DNA from: Williamsia herbipolensis
Lineage (GTDB): Bacteria; Actinomycetota; Actinomycetes; Mycobacteriales; Mycobacteriaceae
NCBI RefSeq assembly: GCF_000964005.1
Contig: NZ_JXYP01000014.1
Span: 124,001 to 188,000 of the forward strand
DNA: 64,000 bases
Direction: 5' to 3'
In this document: positions 46,426 through 57,574 of the stretch, piece after piece
Position numbering within the stretch: the stretch's first letter is position 1
How the letters are laid out: each line of letters starts with the position of its first letter
Notes under the pieces: model-generated
The model's database searches: none
What the model saw: only the letters and a program-made list of their open reading frames with translations
What the model was told of the DNA's origin: nothing
Made by a program: the position numbers and the translations under genes

Positions 46426-47886
46426 GTGATCGGCCATCACACCGCCGACGAGATCCGGGCGGCCGAGCAGGCGACGGGTGAGCTGTTGACCTCGGGCGTG
46501 CTGATGCGCCGCGCCGCAACCGGTCTCGCGCACGTGATCCTCGCCGAACTCCGCCTCCGGCGGGGCGCGATCTACGGGGCGCGGGTGGTGCTGATCGTCG
46601 GTGCCGGTGACAACGGAGGCGATGCGCTCCACGCCGGTGCACTCGTGCGCGCCCGGGGTGTGGTCGTCGACGCCGTGCTCACCGCAGCCGACCGCGCGCA
46701 CCCCGGCGGTCTGGCCGCGCTGCGGCGAGCGGGTGGTCGCGTCGTGTCGGTCGCCTCCGGGGCATACGACCTCGCCGTGGACGGAGTCGTGGGTATCGGG
46801 GGATCGGGTCCGCTACGCCCGACGGCGGCCGCGGCATTCGAGCACGTCACCGCACCGATCATCGCCGTCGACATCCCGTCGGGTGTCGACGCCGACACCG
46901 GAGAGGTGCACGATCCGTCGGTCCTCGCCGAGGTGACCGTCACCTTCGGTACCCGTCGCCGAGCCCACGCACTGGCCGCGCACCGCTGCGGTCGCATCGA
47001 GTGCATCGACATCGGTATCGATCCGCCCGCAGCGCATCTCGTCGCCCTCGGCGACGCCGAGATCGGTGACCTGTGGCCGGTCCCGGGCCCCGCCGACGAC
47101 AAGTACACCCAGGGCGTGACCGGGGTCATCGCCGGGTCTGATCGCTTTCCCGGTGCTGCGGTCCTGTGCACGGGAGCCGCCGTCGCCGCCACGTCCGGAA
47201 TGGTCCGGTACGCGGGATCGGCCGCATCGCAGGTGGTGTCGCGTCATCCCGAGATCGTCGCGTCGATGGTGCGTGAGGCGGGCGATCTCGACGACGTGGG
47301 TCGGGTCCAGGCGTGGGTCATCGGTCCCGGGGCCGGGACCGACAGCCGCGCCGCCGATCTCGTCGCTGCCGTGCTCGACACCGATCTCCCCGTCCTCCTC
47401 GACGCCGACGCCATCACCGTCGTCTCCGACCACCGGTCGTGGGTCGCCGACCGCGCGGCGCCGACGCTGCTGACGCCGCACGCGGGCGAGTTCGCGCGAC
47501 TCGCCGGACGCCCTGTGGGTGCCGATCGCGTGGCCGCGGTCACCGAGCTCGCCGTCGAGCTCGGCGCCACCGTGCTGCTCAAGGGCCGCGCGACGCTCGT
47601 CGCCGACGGCGCGGGACCGGTACTGGTCAACGACGCCGGATCGTCCTGGGCGGCGACCGCGGGCGCGGGAGATGTGTTGTCGGGCATTGCCGGTGCGTTG
47701 CTGGCGGCCGGCCTCGCCCCGCGACCGGCCGCCGCGGCGGCCGCACGTGCCCACGCCCGGGCGGCGTCGCTGGCGGCACAGGGCGACGGTGACGGCCGGG
47801 GCGCGCCGATCGGGGCGTCGGATCTGCTGGCTGCGGTGCGCCCGGCCATTCGCGCCCTGCGCAGCGCCCGAGACGGGCAGCGATGA
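46426..47886 (+). CDS. nnr: Bifunctional NAD(P)HX epimerase / dehydratase
   Basis: A 486-residue fusion that repairs hydrated NADH and NADPH. The N-terminal epimerase (about residues 1-210) carries LIVGAGDNGGDALHAGALV and IIAVDIPSGVDADTG. The C-terminal ADP-dependent dehydratase, of the ribokinase-like fold, shows KYTQGVTGVIAGSDRFPGAA, LLDADAITVV, LTPHAGEFARL and ATAGAGDVLSGI. It starts 5 nt after glmS and ends overlapping alr (ATGA). It equals Rv3433c; the gene between it and alr in M. tuberculosis (gadB) is absent. Confidence 0.93.
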   Translation: MIGHHTADEIRAAEQATGELLTSGVLMRRAATGLAHVILAELRLRRGAIYGARVVLIVGAGDNGGDALHAGALVRARGVVVDAVLTAADRAHPGGLAALRRAGGRVVSVASGAYDLAVDGVVGIGGSGPLRPTAAAAFEHVTAPIIAVDIPSGVDADTGEVHDPSVLAEVTVTFGTRRRAHALAAHRCGRIECIDIGIDPPAAHLVALGDAEIGDLWPVPGPADDKYTQGVTGVIAGSDRFPGAAVLCTGAAVAATSGMVRYAGSAASQVVSRHPEIVASMVREAGDLDDVGRVQAWVIGPGAGTDSRAADLVAAVLDTDLPVLLDADAITVVSDHRSWVADRAAPTLLTPHAGEFARLAGRPVGADRVAAVTELAVELGATVLLKGRATLVADGAGPVLVNDAGSSWAATAGAGDVLSGIAGALLAAGLAPRPAAAAAARAHARAASLAAQGDGDGRGAPIGASDLLAAVRPAIRALRSARDGQR

Positions 47887-49058
47887 CCGCCGACATCACC
47901 GCAGCGCCCGCGCTCTCGGTGCCCGCCCTCGAAGCCGTGGTCGACCTCGACGCGATCGCCCACAACGTGGGGGTGCTGCGTGCGCGCGCGGGCGCCGACG
48001 TGATGGCGGTCGTGAAGGCCGACGGCTACGGTCACGGCGCGGTCGAGGTCGGCCACGCCGCGCTCGCCGCCGGTGCCCGCGCACTGGGTGTCGCCACGGT
48101 GGCCGAGGCCCTCGCCCTGCGCGCAGGCGGTGTCGTCGCTCCCGTTCTGGCCTGGTTGCACTCCTCGGCCACCGATTTCGCGGCCGCCGTCGCCGCCGAC
48201 ATCGACATCGCGGTCTCCTCGACCGCGCACCTCGACGCCGTCGTGGCCGCGGCACGGGGGCTCGGACGAACGGCGACGGTGACGATCAAGATCGACACCG
48301 GACTCGCCCGCAACGGGGTCGGCCCGGCCGACTGGCCCGACCTGCGCGACGCCGTCGCGACGGCCGTGGCCGAGGGATCGATCGTGCTCGGCGGCATGAT
48401 GTGCCACCTCGCGCACGGCGACACCCCCGACCACCCGCTCAACGACTCCCAGGCCGCGCGACTCGACGCCTGCGTCGCCGAGATGGCCCGCCTCGGGGTC
48501 ACACCGCAGACGGTCCACATCTCCAATTCCGCTGCCGCACTGACCCGTCCGGACCTCTCGCGCGACCTCGTCCGCCCCGGTATCGCGGTGTACGGGCTCT
48601 CCCCGCTGCCCCACGGCTTCGACGACCTCCCGCTGATCCCCGCGATGACGCTGACGGCCGAGGTGGTGATGGTGAAGGCGGTTGCCGCAGGACAGGGTGT
48701 GTCGTACGCGCACACGTGGACCGCGCCGCACGACACGACGCTCGGGCTGGTGCCGGCCGGATACGCCGACGGTGTCCCGCGCCTGCTGTCGAACCGATTG
48801 CGGGTACGCATCGGTGACCGTGTCTACCCGGGCGTCGGGCGGGTGTGCATGGACCAGATGGTGATCGACCTCGGCGCGGACACCACCGTGCGCGAGGGCG
48901 ATCGGGCCGAGCTCTTCGGTCGCGGCACGCAGGGCGGACCGACCGCCACCGAGTGGGCCGACACGATCGGCACCATCGACTACGAGATCGTCAGCGGCAT
49001 CCGCGGGCGCACGGTCCGCCGCCATCGCGGCGGACCGCAGAGCGGCTCGACGCGATGA
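47883..49058 (+). CDS. alr: Alanine racemase
   Basis: This 391-residue PLP enzyme supplies D-alanine for peptidoglycan. The PLP lysine is in VMAVVKADGYGHGAVE (Lys45). Other conserved pieces are IKIDTGLARNG, HISNSAA, RPGIAVYGLSP and the catalytic Tyr region GVSYAHTWTAPHDT from the C-terminal barrel. VCMDQMVIDL and YEIVSGIRGR complete the family pattern. Coupling to the NAD(P)HX repair gene (ATGA) suggests a shared transcript running from glmS. Confidence 0.97.
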   Translation: MTADITAAPALSVPALEAVVDLDAIAHNVGVLRARAGADVMAVVKADGYGHGAVEVGHAALAAGARALGVATVAEALALRAGGVVAPVLAWLHSSATDFAAAVAADIDIAVSSTAHLDAVVAAARGLGRTATVTIKIDTGLARNGVGPADWPDLRDAVATAVAEGSIVLGGMMCHLAHGDTPDHPLNDSQAARLDACVAEMARLGVTPQTVHISNSAAALTRPDLSRDLVRPGIAVYGLSPLPHGFDDLPLIPAMTLTAEVVMVKAVAAGQGVSYAHTWTAPHDTTLGLVPAGYADGVPRLLSNRLRVRIGDRVYPGVGRVCMDQMVIDLGADTTVREGDRAELFGRGTQGGPTATEWADTIGTIDYEIVSGIRGRTVRRHRGGPQSGSTR

Positions 49059-49083
49059 CCGTCCACCGTGGGAGGAGTCCAGG

Positions 49084-50139
49084 ATGAGCGGAGACCAACG
49101 GCCACAACGACTCGGGATCCTCGCCGGTGTCGCGGGCGTCGCGGCGCTCGGCGCGGTCACCATCGGCGGTGTCGCCCGCAACCTCACGCGCCGCCCGTCC
49201 GGCCGTGCCGACCCGAACGCGGAGGAGAACTTCCGCACCATCTACTCCGACCGCGCCAGCATCGTCACCGCCGACGACGGGGTACCCCTCGCCGTCCGCG
49301 AGGTGGGACCGCCCGATGCGCCGGTGACCGTCGTGTTCTCCCACGGGTTCACGATGCGACTGTCCAGCTGGCACTTCCAGCGCCGGCGGCTCGAGGAGGT
49401 GTGGGGCGACCGTGTGCGCCTGGTGTTCTTCGACCACCGCGGGCACGGGAAGTCCGGTGCGGCACCGGCGCACACCGCGACCATCGCCCAGCTGGGCGCC
49501 GACATCGCCACGGTCATCCGCGCCGTGGTCCCCGACGGCCCCGTCGTCCTCGTCGGTCACTCGATGGGTGCCATGGCCATCATGGGTCTCGCCACGCGTC
49601 GTCCGGAACTGTTCGGCGACAAGATCATCGGCGTCGGGCTCATCGCGACAGCCGCGAAGGGTATCACCGAGGCCGGCCTGGGTCAGGGATTGCAGAACCC
49701 GCTGATCGACGCGTTCCGGTACTCGGTGCGCACCGCGCCGCGCGCCGTACAGGCCGGACGCGGGGTGACCCGGGTGATCATGTCGCCGATGTTCACCGCC
49801 GCGGCGTTCGGTTCGACGTTCCACTCACCGGCGACGAGTGCGTTCGTCTCGGCGATGATCCAGAGCACCCCGATCGACACCGTCGTCAACTTCCTCCGGT
49901 CGCTCGAGAGTCACGACGAGACCGGCGCGCTGCCCGTGCTGGCCCGGGTGCCCACGGTGGTGGCGTGTGGTTACGAGGACAAACTCACCCCGCTGCCGAA
50001 CTCGGTCGACCTGCACTCCGCGCTGCCCGGCAGCGAACTCGTCGGCGTCCCCGACTGCGGGCACCTCGTGCTCCTCGAACGGCCCGCCGTCGTCACCGAC
50101 GCGATCGAGAGACTCGTTCAACGCAGCGTGGCCCCGTGA
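49084..50139 (+). CDS. Alpha/beta-fold hydrolase with N-terminal hydrophobic segment
   Basis: A 351-residue hydrolase. A hydrophobic stretch at about residues 10-32 (LGILAGVAGVAALGAVTIGG) may be a signal anchor. The catalytic triad can be read: Ser in VVLVGHSMGAMAIMG, Asp in ACGYEDKLTPL, and His in VPDCGHLVLLERP. The oxyanion region is VVFSHGFTMRLSSWHFQ. The substrate is unknown. It lies between alr and tsaE, and its stop overlaps tsaE as GTGA. GGGAGGAG upstream supports the ATG at 49084. Confidence 0.88.
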   Translation: MSGDQRPQRLGILAGVAGVAALGAVTIGGVARNLTRRPSGRADPNAEENFRTIYSDRASIVTADDGVPLAVREVGPPDAPVTVVFSHGFTMRLSSWHFQRRRLEEVWGDRVRLVFFDHRGHGKSGAAPAHTATIAQLGADIATVIRAVVPDGPVVLVGHSMGAMAIMGLATRRPELFGDKIIGVGLIATAAKGITEAGLGQGLQNPLIDAFRYSVRTAPRAVQAGRGVTRVIMSPMFTAAAFGSTFHSPATSAFVSAMIQSTPIDTVVNFLRSLESHDETGALPVLARVPTVVACGYEDKLTPLPNSVDLHSALPGSELVGVPDCGHLVLLERPAVVTDAIERLVQRSVAP

Positions 50140-50624
50140 CGACGACCGACCGGACGCAGACGCTGGCGACGGTTCACGACACCGAGGCCTTCGGGGCGGG
50201 ACTGGCGTCCGAGCTCTCCGCCGGTGACCTCGTGATCCTCGACGGGCCGCTGGGTGCGGGCAAGACCGCCCTGACCCGGGGCATCGGCGCCGGACTGCGC
50301 GTGCAGGGACGCATCACCTCACCGACGTTCGTGATCGCCCGTGTGCACCCGCCCGGCACACCCGGCGGGATCGGACTGGTGCACGTCGACTCCTACCGGC
50401 TCGGCACCACCGGGTCGGACGTGCTCGCCGACCTCGACGCCCTCGACCTCGACACCGAACTCGACACCGCCGTGGTCGTCGTCGAATGGGGCGCCGGCGT
50501 CGCCGAACGACTCACCGACCGGCATCTGCTCGTACGCCTGCAGCGCAACCCCGACGGATCCGATCCCGACTCGGACGAGCGCACGGTCACCTGGGGTTGG
50601 CGCGCGTCGGCCGACCTCACCTAG
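50136..50624 (+). CDS. tsaE: tRNA t6A synthesis ATPase TsaE
   Basis: A 162-residue ATPase with the P-loop ILDGPLGAGKTALTRGIG, the switch SPTFVIARVHP and the block VHVDSYRLG. The acidic VVVVEWGAGVAERL is the usual ending motif. TsaE works with TsaB and TsaD to form N6-threonylcarbamoyladenosine on ANN-decoding tRNAs. GTG at 50136 overlaps the hydrolase stop. It corresponds to Rv3422c. Confidence 0.94.
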   Translation: MTTTDRTQTLATVHDTEAFGAGLASELSAGDLVILDGPLGAGKTALTRGIGAGLRVQGRITSPTFVIARVHPPGTPGGIGLVHVDSYRLGTTGSDVLADLDALDLDTELDTAVVVVEWGAGVAERLTDRHLLVRLQRNPDGSDPDSDERTVTWGWRASADLT

Positions 50625-50635
50625 GCTCGGCGACC

Positions 50636-51307
50636 GTGCTTGTTCTGGCCATCGACACCTCGACACCCACGGTGACCACCGGGGTCGCCGAGGTGACCCC
50701 GGGCGACGGGATCGTGGTGCGCGCCGAGCGTGCCGTCGACACCCCGCGCGGCCACGCGGAGATCCTCACCACCCTGATCCTCGACTGTCTCACCGAGGCC
50801 GGCGTGGCCCGCGCCGTCCTCGACGCCGTCGTGGTGGGGTGCGGGCCGGGTCCGTTCACCGGGCTGCGTGTGGGGATGGCCACGGCGGCGGCGTTCGCCG
50901 ACGCGCTGGGGTTGCCGCTGCACGGGGTGTGTTCGCTCGACGCGATCGCCTCCGACGCCGCCGCGACCGGCGCAGGGCGGGTCCTCGTCGTGACCGACGC
51001 CCGTCGTCGTGAGGTCTACTGGGCGCTCTACGGACCCGACGGCCGCCTGGCCGGTCCCGCCGTGGACACCCCCGCAGACCTGATCGAGTGGTTGCGCGGC
51101 GAGCAGGCTCCGGACGTCACGGTCGGGTCGCCCGACCACGTCCGCCTCATCGGAGCGCAGCACGTCGACGCGGCCACGTCCCCGACCACCGCGGGTCTGG
51201 TCGCGACGGCGCGCTCCTCGGTGGAGTCGCGAGCCACCCCCGAACCCGTTGTCCCGCTGTATCTGCGGCGCCCCGACGCCGTCGCCACCGCGGATCGCGC
51301 CCGATGA
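50636..51307 (+). CDS. tsaB: tRNA t6A synthesis protein TsaB
   Basis: A 223-residue ASKHA-fold protein. Family marks are VLAIDTSTPTVTTGVAE, GCGPGPFTGLRVGMATAAAFA and VTDARRREVYWALY. It is the scaffold that dimerises with TsaD. The tsaE stop codon begins TAGGCT, a -10-like box 8 nt before the GTG at 50636, so a second, leaderless start within the operon is possible. Its stop overlaps rimI as ATGA. Confidence 0.93.
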   Translation: MLVLAIDTSTPTVTTGVAEVTPGDGIVVRAERAVDTPRGHAEILTTLILDCLTEAGVARAVLDAVVVGCGPGPFTGLRVGMATAAAFADALGLPLHGVCSLDAIASDAAATGAGRVLVVTDARRREVYWALYGPDGRLAGPAVDTPADLIEWLRGEQAPDVTVGSPDHVRLIGAQHVDAATSPTTAGLVATARSSVESRATPEPVVPLYLRRPDAVATADRAR

Positions 51308-51801
51308 TCGGCCCACTGGCCCCCGCCGATGCCGCGCGCTGCGCCGAGCTGGAGGCGATGATCTTCCCCGACGAATCGCCGTGGCCGGTCGAGGCGTTCA
51401 CCGCGGAGATCGCCTCCCCGCATAACCGTTACTTCGCTGCCCGTGACGCCGACGGGCAGACGCTCATCGGGTACGCGGGGATCTCGCTGCTGGGTCGGAT
51501 CGGGACGTTCGAATGCGAGATCCACACCATCGCGGTCGATCCCGCGCACCGCGGCGCCGGACACGGCGCAGCGCTGATGGCGGCCATGCTCGAGGTGGCC
51601 GACTCCCATGGGGCCGAGGTGTTCCTCGAGGTCCGCACCGACAACGACGTCGCCATCGACATGTACCGACACAACGGCTTCGAACAGATGGGGCTGCGCA
51701 AGCGCTACTACCAACCCAGTGGGGCCGATGCGTACACGATGCGGCGACCGCCGCGCAGCAGCGGCGAGGGGTCGTCGCGGCAGGGGGGCGGTGACTCGTG
51801 A
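51304..51801 (+). CDS. rimI: Ribosomal-protein-alanine N-acetyltransferase-type GNAT
   Basis: A 165-residue GNAT acetyltransferase. The acetyl-CoA loop is [19 protein letters not shown], followed by [22 protein letters not shown], typical of RimI. RimI acetylates the N-terminus of S18 and other proteins. Its place inside the tsaB-tsaD block is conserved in actinobacteria (Rv3420c). It is coupled on both sides by 4-nt overlaps. The last 17 residues are a Ser/Gly-rich tail. Confidence 0.93.
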   Translation: MIGPLAPADAARCAELEAMIFPDESPWPVEAFTAEIASPHNRYFAARDADGQTLIGYAGISLLGRIGTFECEIHTIAVDPAHRGAGHGAALMAAMLEVADSHGAEVFLEVRTDNDVAIDMYRHNGFEQMGLRKRYYQPSGADAYTMRRPPRSSGEGSSRQGGGDS

Positions 51802-52829
51802 TCGTGATGGGGATCGAGAGTTCGTGCGACGAGACCGGTGTCGGCATCGTGCGGTGGAACGACGACGCGACGACCACCCTGCTCGCCGACGAGGTCGCCT
51901 CGAGCGTCGCCGAACACGCGCGCTTCGGCGGCGTGGTGCCCGAGGTCGCCTCGCGGGCCCATCTCGAGGCGATCGTGCCGACCATGTCCCGCGCCCGTGA
52001 CGTCGCCGGCGTCGACCGTCCCGACGCGATCGCGGTGACGATCGGGCCGGGTCTGGCGGGTGCCCTGCTGGTCGGGGTCGCGGCGGCGAAAGCCTATGCG
52101 GCGGCGTGGGACATCCCCCTCTACGCGGTGAACCACCTCGGGGGGCATGTGGCCGTCGACACCCTCGAACACGGTCCGATGCCGCAGTGCGTCGCGCTAC
52201 TGGTGTCGGGTGGGCACACCCACCTGCTGAAGGTCGACGATCTCGGTGCGCCGATCGTCGAGTTGGGCACCACGGTCGACGACGCGGCCGGCGAGGCCTT
52301 CGACAAGGTGGCCCGCCTGCTCGGGCTCGGATACCCGGGTGGCCCCGCGCTCGATGCCGCCGCCGAGCAGGGCGATCCCACCGCGATCCGGTTCCCGCGC
52401 GGTATGACCGGCCCGCGGGACGCGCGCTACGACTTCTCGTTCAGCGGACTGAAGACGGCGGTCGCCCGATTCGTCGAGAAGTGCGAGCGGGCCGGCGATC
52501 CGATCCCGCTCGCCGATGTGGCCGCGTCGTTCCAGGAGGCCGTCGCCGACGTGTTGAGCCTCAAGGCGATGCGTGCCTGTGAGGACTCCGGCGTCGACAC
52601 GCTCGTCCTCGGCGGTGGCGCGACCGCGAATTCCCGCATCCGGTCGTTGACCGCGCAGCGATGCGCCGATGCCGGTGTGACGCTGCGGGTCCCGCGTCCG
52701 CGCCTGTGTACCGACAACGGGGTGATGATCGCGACGCTGGGTGCCCACGTCATCGCCGGAGGTGCACAGGCCTCGCCGCTGACGGTGGCCACCGATCCGG
52801 GTATGTCGGTGCAGATCAGCGCGTACTGA
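51798..52829 (+). CDS. tsaD: tRNA N6-adenosine threonylcarbamoyltransferase TsaD
   Basis: A 343-residue catalytic subunit of t6A synthesis. Signature pieces are [39 protein letters not shown] (metal His residues), [22 protein letters not shown] and [13 protein letters not shown]. The C-terminal CTDNGVMIA is standard. GTG at 51798 overlaps rimI as GTGA. The 3' end overlaps the convergent marR by 14 bp. It corresponds to Rv3419c. Confidence 0.96.
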   Translation: MIVMGIESSCDETGVGIVRWNDDATTTLLADEVASSVAEHARFGGVVPEVASRAHLEAIVPTMSRARDVAGVDRPDAIAVTIGPGLAGALLVGVAAAKAYAAAWDIPLYAVNHLGGHVAVDTLEHGPMPQCVALLVSGGHTHLLKVDDLGAPIVELGTTVDDAAGEAFDKVARLLGLGYPGGPALDAAAEQGDPTAIRFPRGMTGPRDARYDFSFSGLKTAVARFVEKCERAGDPIPLADVAASFQEAVADVLSLKAMRACEDSGVDTLVLGGGATANSRIRSLTAQRCADAGVTLRVPRPRLCTDNGVMIATLGAHVIAGGAQASPLTVATDPGMSVQISAY

Positions 52830-53310
52830 CCCGCGAACCGTCGTCCACAGCGGCGGCGGCGGCCGCGAAATCGTCCGCGCCGCAGAGCGAGCCGGTGTCG
52901 GCGTCGACCGTGGCGGCACGAAGGATCGCGCGCTGTACGGGGCGCGCGCGCTCGTAGAGGTCGCGTCCGGCGGTGGTCAACGCGGTGAACACCGATCGAC
53001 GGTCGTTCTCGCACATGGTCCGCTGCGCGAGGCCGTTCTTCTCCAGACCCGCGACCAGTCGCGACAACGCGCTCTGACTGAGGTGCACCTGGCCGGCGAG
53101 CTCACTCATCCGCAGCGAACAGTCCGGTTGCGCGGCGAGCAGCTCGAGGACCTCGAACTCGCTCCCGCTGATCTGGTGACTCGCCTCGAGGGTCCGGTCG
53201 ATCTCGCAGTGCAGCCGGTGATACCGGACGGTGAGCTGATGCCACGCGGCCGCGAGGGCGTCCTCGTCACAGGAGCCACCCGAGGTGGGTGAGTGCACGG
53301 CGTCGGACAT
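52816..53310 (-). CDS. MarR-family transcriptional regulator
   Basis: A 164-residue winged-helix regulator. The recognition region is [41 protein letters not shown], with the wing Asp-Arg-Arg in place. Flanking helices form the dimer interface. It is divergent from a DHA2-type exporter, the classical MarR-efflux arrangement. A TAACAT box (53317-53322) lies 6 nt before the ATG, and a palindrome (53340-53353) covers its -35 region, so it likely represses itself and the exporter. The ligand is unknown. Confidence 0.92.
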   Translation of the reverse strand: MSDAVHSPTSGGSCDEDALAAAWHQLTVRYHRLHCEIDRTLEASHQISGSEFEVLELLAAQPDCSLRMSELAGQVHLSQSALSRLVAGLEKNGLAQRTMCENDRRSVFTALTTAGRDLYERARPVQRAILRAATVDADTGSLCGADDFAAAAAAVDDGSRVSTR

Positions 53311-53339
53311 GGGCCGATGTTACCAGATGTGATCGCATT

Positions 53340-53388
53340 ATTTGCAGGCAAATTATTTGTAGACACATTGAATGCAATTGCATATGGT
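53340..53388. promoter_or_regulatory. MarR operator region and exporter promoter
   Basis: This AT-rich stretch holds palindromes ATTTGCAGGCAAAT (53340-53353), CAAATTATTTG (53349-53359) and ATGCAATTGCAT (53372-53383). The exporter promoter is TAGACA (53360-53365), a 17-nt spacer and TATGGT (53383-53388), which lies 7 nt before its ATG. The third palindrome fills the spacer, and the first overlaps the -35 of marR. Confidence 0.75.
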
Positions 53389-53395
53389 TCTCCGC

Positions 53396-54937
53396 ATGAC
53401 AGTTCATTCACCGGTCACACCAGCGGACGACCCGACCGACGTCGGGTCACGAACAGAGGGGGAAGCCCGGGCAGGGACGGTGCAGCAGGGGAGCGCCGCG
53501 CACGAGGTGACATCGGCGCGAGGGTGGGCGACGGCGACGTGGATCCTGCTCGTCGTCCTGGCCGGCGCCCTATTCCTCGACGGTCTCGACATCTCCATGG
53601 TGGGCGTGGCGCTGCCGTCCATGGGCGCCGATCTCGGCATGGATCAATCGCACCTGCAATGGATCGTCAGCGGATACGTGCTCGGGTACGGCGGGTTCCT
53701 GCTGTTGGGAGGACGTGCGAGTGACCTCTTCGGTCGTCGGCAGGTCTTCCTTGCGGCGCTCGCGGTGTTCGGTGTCGCGTCGATCGTCAGCGCGGTCGTC
53801 CAGGTCGATGCGGCGATCACTGCCCTGCGTTTCGTGAAGGGGGTCGCCGCGGCCTTCACCGTCCCGGCGGGCCTGTCGATCATCACGACGACGTTCGCCG
53901 AGGGCCCGGCCCGCAACCGGGCGCTGAGCATCTACACCGTGTGCGGCGCCAGCGGGTTCTCGCTCGGCCTCGTGTTCGGTGGTCTGCTCACCGAGGTCTC
54001 GTGGCAGGCCACGCTGCTGTTCCCCGGACCTGTCGCCGCACTGCTGTTCCTCGCCGGCATGAAGGTGATCCCGAGGACCGGGCGCCCGGCGATCACCTGG
54101 TCGCACCTCGATGTCGGCGGAGCCCTCACGAGCACCGGTGCGCTGCTCGTCCTCGTCTACGCGGTGGTCGCCGCCCCGGAGGCGGGGTGGGCCGCGCCCT
54201 CGACGATCGGGCTCTTCGTCGCCGCGGCGGCGTTCGGCGTCGCGTTCGTGCTGATCGAGGCGCGCCACGGCAACCCGCTCCTGCGACTGGGCATCCTGCG
54301 GTCGTTGACCCTGGTGCACGCGAACGTGTCCGCGGCGGTGATGTTCGGCAGCTACGTGGCCTTCCAGTTCCTCGTCACTTTGTACCTGCAGGACACGTTG
54401 GGATGGTCGCCGATCGCGATGGCGCTCGGATTCCTGCCCGCCGGTCTGCTGGTGGTCGCCAGCGCCCTGCGGATGGACCGGGTGCTCGACCGGGTGGGCA
54501 CGCCGATCCTCATCGCGGTCGGGCTCACGGCGTTCGTCGGTGGGTACCTGCTGTTCCTGCGTGCTCAGCCGGGCATGGGGTACGTCGACTTCCTGCTGCC
54601 CACCATCGTGTTGCTGGGCATCGGTTTCGCGCTCTGCTTCCCGTCGGTGAACGCCCAGGCGACCACCGGCGTGTCCGACGACGAGCAGGGCCTGGCGTCG
54701 GGGCTGGTGAACACCAGCATCCAGGTCGGCGGTGCGGTGATGCTCGCGGTGGTCACGGCCATCGTGACCAGCGCGCAGGCCGGCGGTGAGCAGGGTTCGG
54801 GGCTCCCCGCGGGCATGTCGTCGGCGATCGTCCTGATCTCGGTGTTGTCGGTGCTCGGGGTCCTCGGGAGCCTGGTCGTCATCGCGCTGCGGCGTCGGCG
54901 GGCCACGGCCGCGCCGCTGGCACTCCCGGGTACTTGA
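53396..54937 (+). CDS. MFS exporter, DHA2 (14-helix) type
   Basis: A 513-residue drug:proton antiporter-type permease. After a 45-residue polar N-terminus the first helix carries LFLDGLDISMVGVALPSMG, and loop 2-3 contains GGRASDLFGRRQVF, the motif A of the family. About 14 hydrophobic helices follow, and the C-terminus is basic. The ATG at 53396 is chosen because a -10 box lies 7 nt ahead and an operator palindrome covers the earlier ATG at 53372. Control by the divergent MarR gene is likely. Its stop codon lies in the -35 region of groES. Confidence 0.9.
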   Translation: MTVHSPVTPADDPTDVGSRTEGEARAGTVQQGSAAHEVTSARGWATATWILLVVLAGALFLDGLDISMVGVALPSMGADLGMDQSHLQWIVSGYVLGYGGFLLLGGRASDLFGRRQVFLAALAVFGVASIVSAVVQVDAAITALRFVKGVAAAFTVPAGLSIITTTFAEGPARNRALSIYTVCGASGFSLGLVFGGLLTEVSWQATLLFPGPVAALLFLAGMKVIPRTGRPAITWSHLDVGGALTSTGALLVLVYAVVAAPEAGWAAPSTIGLFVAAAAFGVAFVLIEARHGNPLLRLGILRSLTLVHANVSAAVMFGSYVAFQFLVTLYLQDTLGWSPIAMALGFLPAGLLVVASALRMDRVLDRVGTPILIAVGLTAFVGGYLLFLRAQPGMGYVDFLLPTIVLLGIGFALCFPSVNAQATTGVSDDEQGLASGLVNTSIQVGGAVMLAVVTAIVTSAQAGGEQGSGLPAGMSSAIVLISVLSVLGVLGSLVVIALRRRRATAAPLALPGT

Positions 54938-54967
54938 GTGCTGGCACTCGCATGTATAGAGTGCCAG
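54934..54967 (+). promoter_or_regulatory. groES promoter with CIRCE operator
   Basis: The CIRCE element is CTGGCACTC-N9-GAGTGCCAG (54941-54967), a perfect inverted repeat and the binding site of HrcA. It overlaps a promoter with -35 TTGAGT (54934-54939), a 17-nt spacer and -10 TAGAGT (54957-54962). Additional half-sites CTGGCACTC (54917-54925) and GAGTGC (54936-54941) lie just upstream. Heat-shock derepression of groES is expected. The untranslated leader is about 130 nt. Confidence 0.92.
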
Positions 54968-55096
54968 GTGGCACCGAGTGAGGTTTCGGCTCCCGCGACG
55001 ACGGAACCGAGCAAGGCGCCGTAATCATCTGTCATCAGAAAACGGGCACGGACGTCCCAGTCCGGCCCAGTACCCCGAAAGTGGAGGGCTCACATC

Positions 55097-55396
55097 GTGG
55101 CGAGCGTGAACATCAAGCCCCTCGAGGACAAGATCCTCGTCCAGGCCAACGAGGCCGAGACGACGACCGCCTCCGGTCTGGTCATCCCCGACACGGCCAA
55201 GGAGAAGCCCCAGGAGGGCACCGTCATCGCCGTGGGCGAGGGACGCGTGACCGAGCAGGGCAACCGTGTGCCGGTCGACGTCAAGGAGGGCGACACCGTC
55301 ATCTACAGCAAGTACGGCGGCACCGAGATCAAGTACTCCGGCGAGGAGTACCTGATCCTCTCGGCACGCGACGTGCTGGCGGTCATCTCCAAGTAG
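55097..55396 (+). CDS. groES: Co-chaperonin GroES
   Basis: A 99-residue co-chaperonin that caps the GroEL ring. It shows [27 protein letters not shown] (mobile loop), [10 protein letters not shown] and [16 protein letters not shown]. The GTG at 55097 has GGAGGG about 8 nt upstream. It lies under a CIRCE-controlled promoter and precedes groEL1 by 168 nt, with a hairpin between. It corresponds to Rv3418c. Confidence 0.98.
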   Translation: MASVNIKPLEDKILVQANEAETTTASGLVIPDTAKEKPQEGTVIAVGEGRVTEQGNRVPVDVKEGDTVIYSKYGGTEIKYSGEEYLILSARDVLAVISK

Positions 55397-57184
<1,788 letters not shown>

Positions 57185-57220
57185 GCGGTCCGACATGATC
57201 GGCTGAGACAGAGCGAACAC

Positions 57221-57252
57221 GAAGGGCACCCGGGAGAACCCGGGTGCCCTTC
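57221..57252. terminator. Bidirectional hairpin terminator
   Basis: A perfect 14-bp repeat (57221-57234 with 57239-57252) with loop AGAA separates the convergent groEL1 and whiB3 genes. Confidence 0.92.
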
Positions 57253-57277
57253 GTCGTGGACATCGTGTGCGGCGCGA

Positions 57278-57574
57278 TCAGCCCGCCATGCGGCGACCGA
57301 CGCCGCGCTTCATGAGGATGCTGCGCTCGCTCTCGGAGAGGCCGCCCCAGATCCCGTAGGGCTCGGCGACGGCGAGCGCGTGCTCGCGGCACTGGGCGAT
57401 CACGGGGCACTGGTGGCACAGTTCCTTGGCGCGGCGTTCGCGGTGTGCCCGTGCCCGGCCGCGCTCACCGTCGGGATGGAAGAACATCGACGAGTCGACA
57501 CCGCGGCACAGGCCCTTCATCTGCCAGTCCCAGATGTCGGCGTTCGGTCCGGGAAGGTGGTTTGGCTGAGGCAA
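57278..57574 (-). CDS. whiB3: WhiB3-like iron-sulfur transcription factor
   Basis: A 98-residue WhiB protein. Four cluster cysteines are in GLCRGVDSSMFFHPDGER, ELCHQCPVIAQCREHAL. The turn GGLSESERSILMKRG links to a basic C-terminus (GRR). It binds a 4Fe-4S cluster and the sigma-A subunit and responds to redox state and nitric oxide. The start is TTG at 57574: AAGGAG lies 7 nt ahead and the reading LPQPNHLPGPNADIWDWQ aligns with M. tuberculosis WhiB3. A longer upstream frame has no similarity. It corresponds to Rv3416. Confidence 0.94.
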   Translation of the reverse strand: MPQPNHLPGPNADIWDWQMKGLCRGVDSSMFFHPDGERGRARAHRERRAKELCHQCPVIAQCREHALAVAEPYGIWGGLSESERSILMKRGVGRRMAG

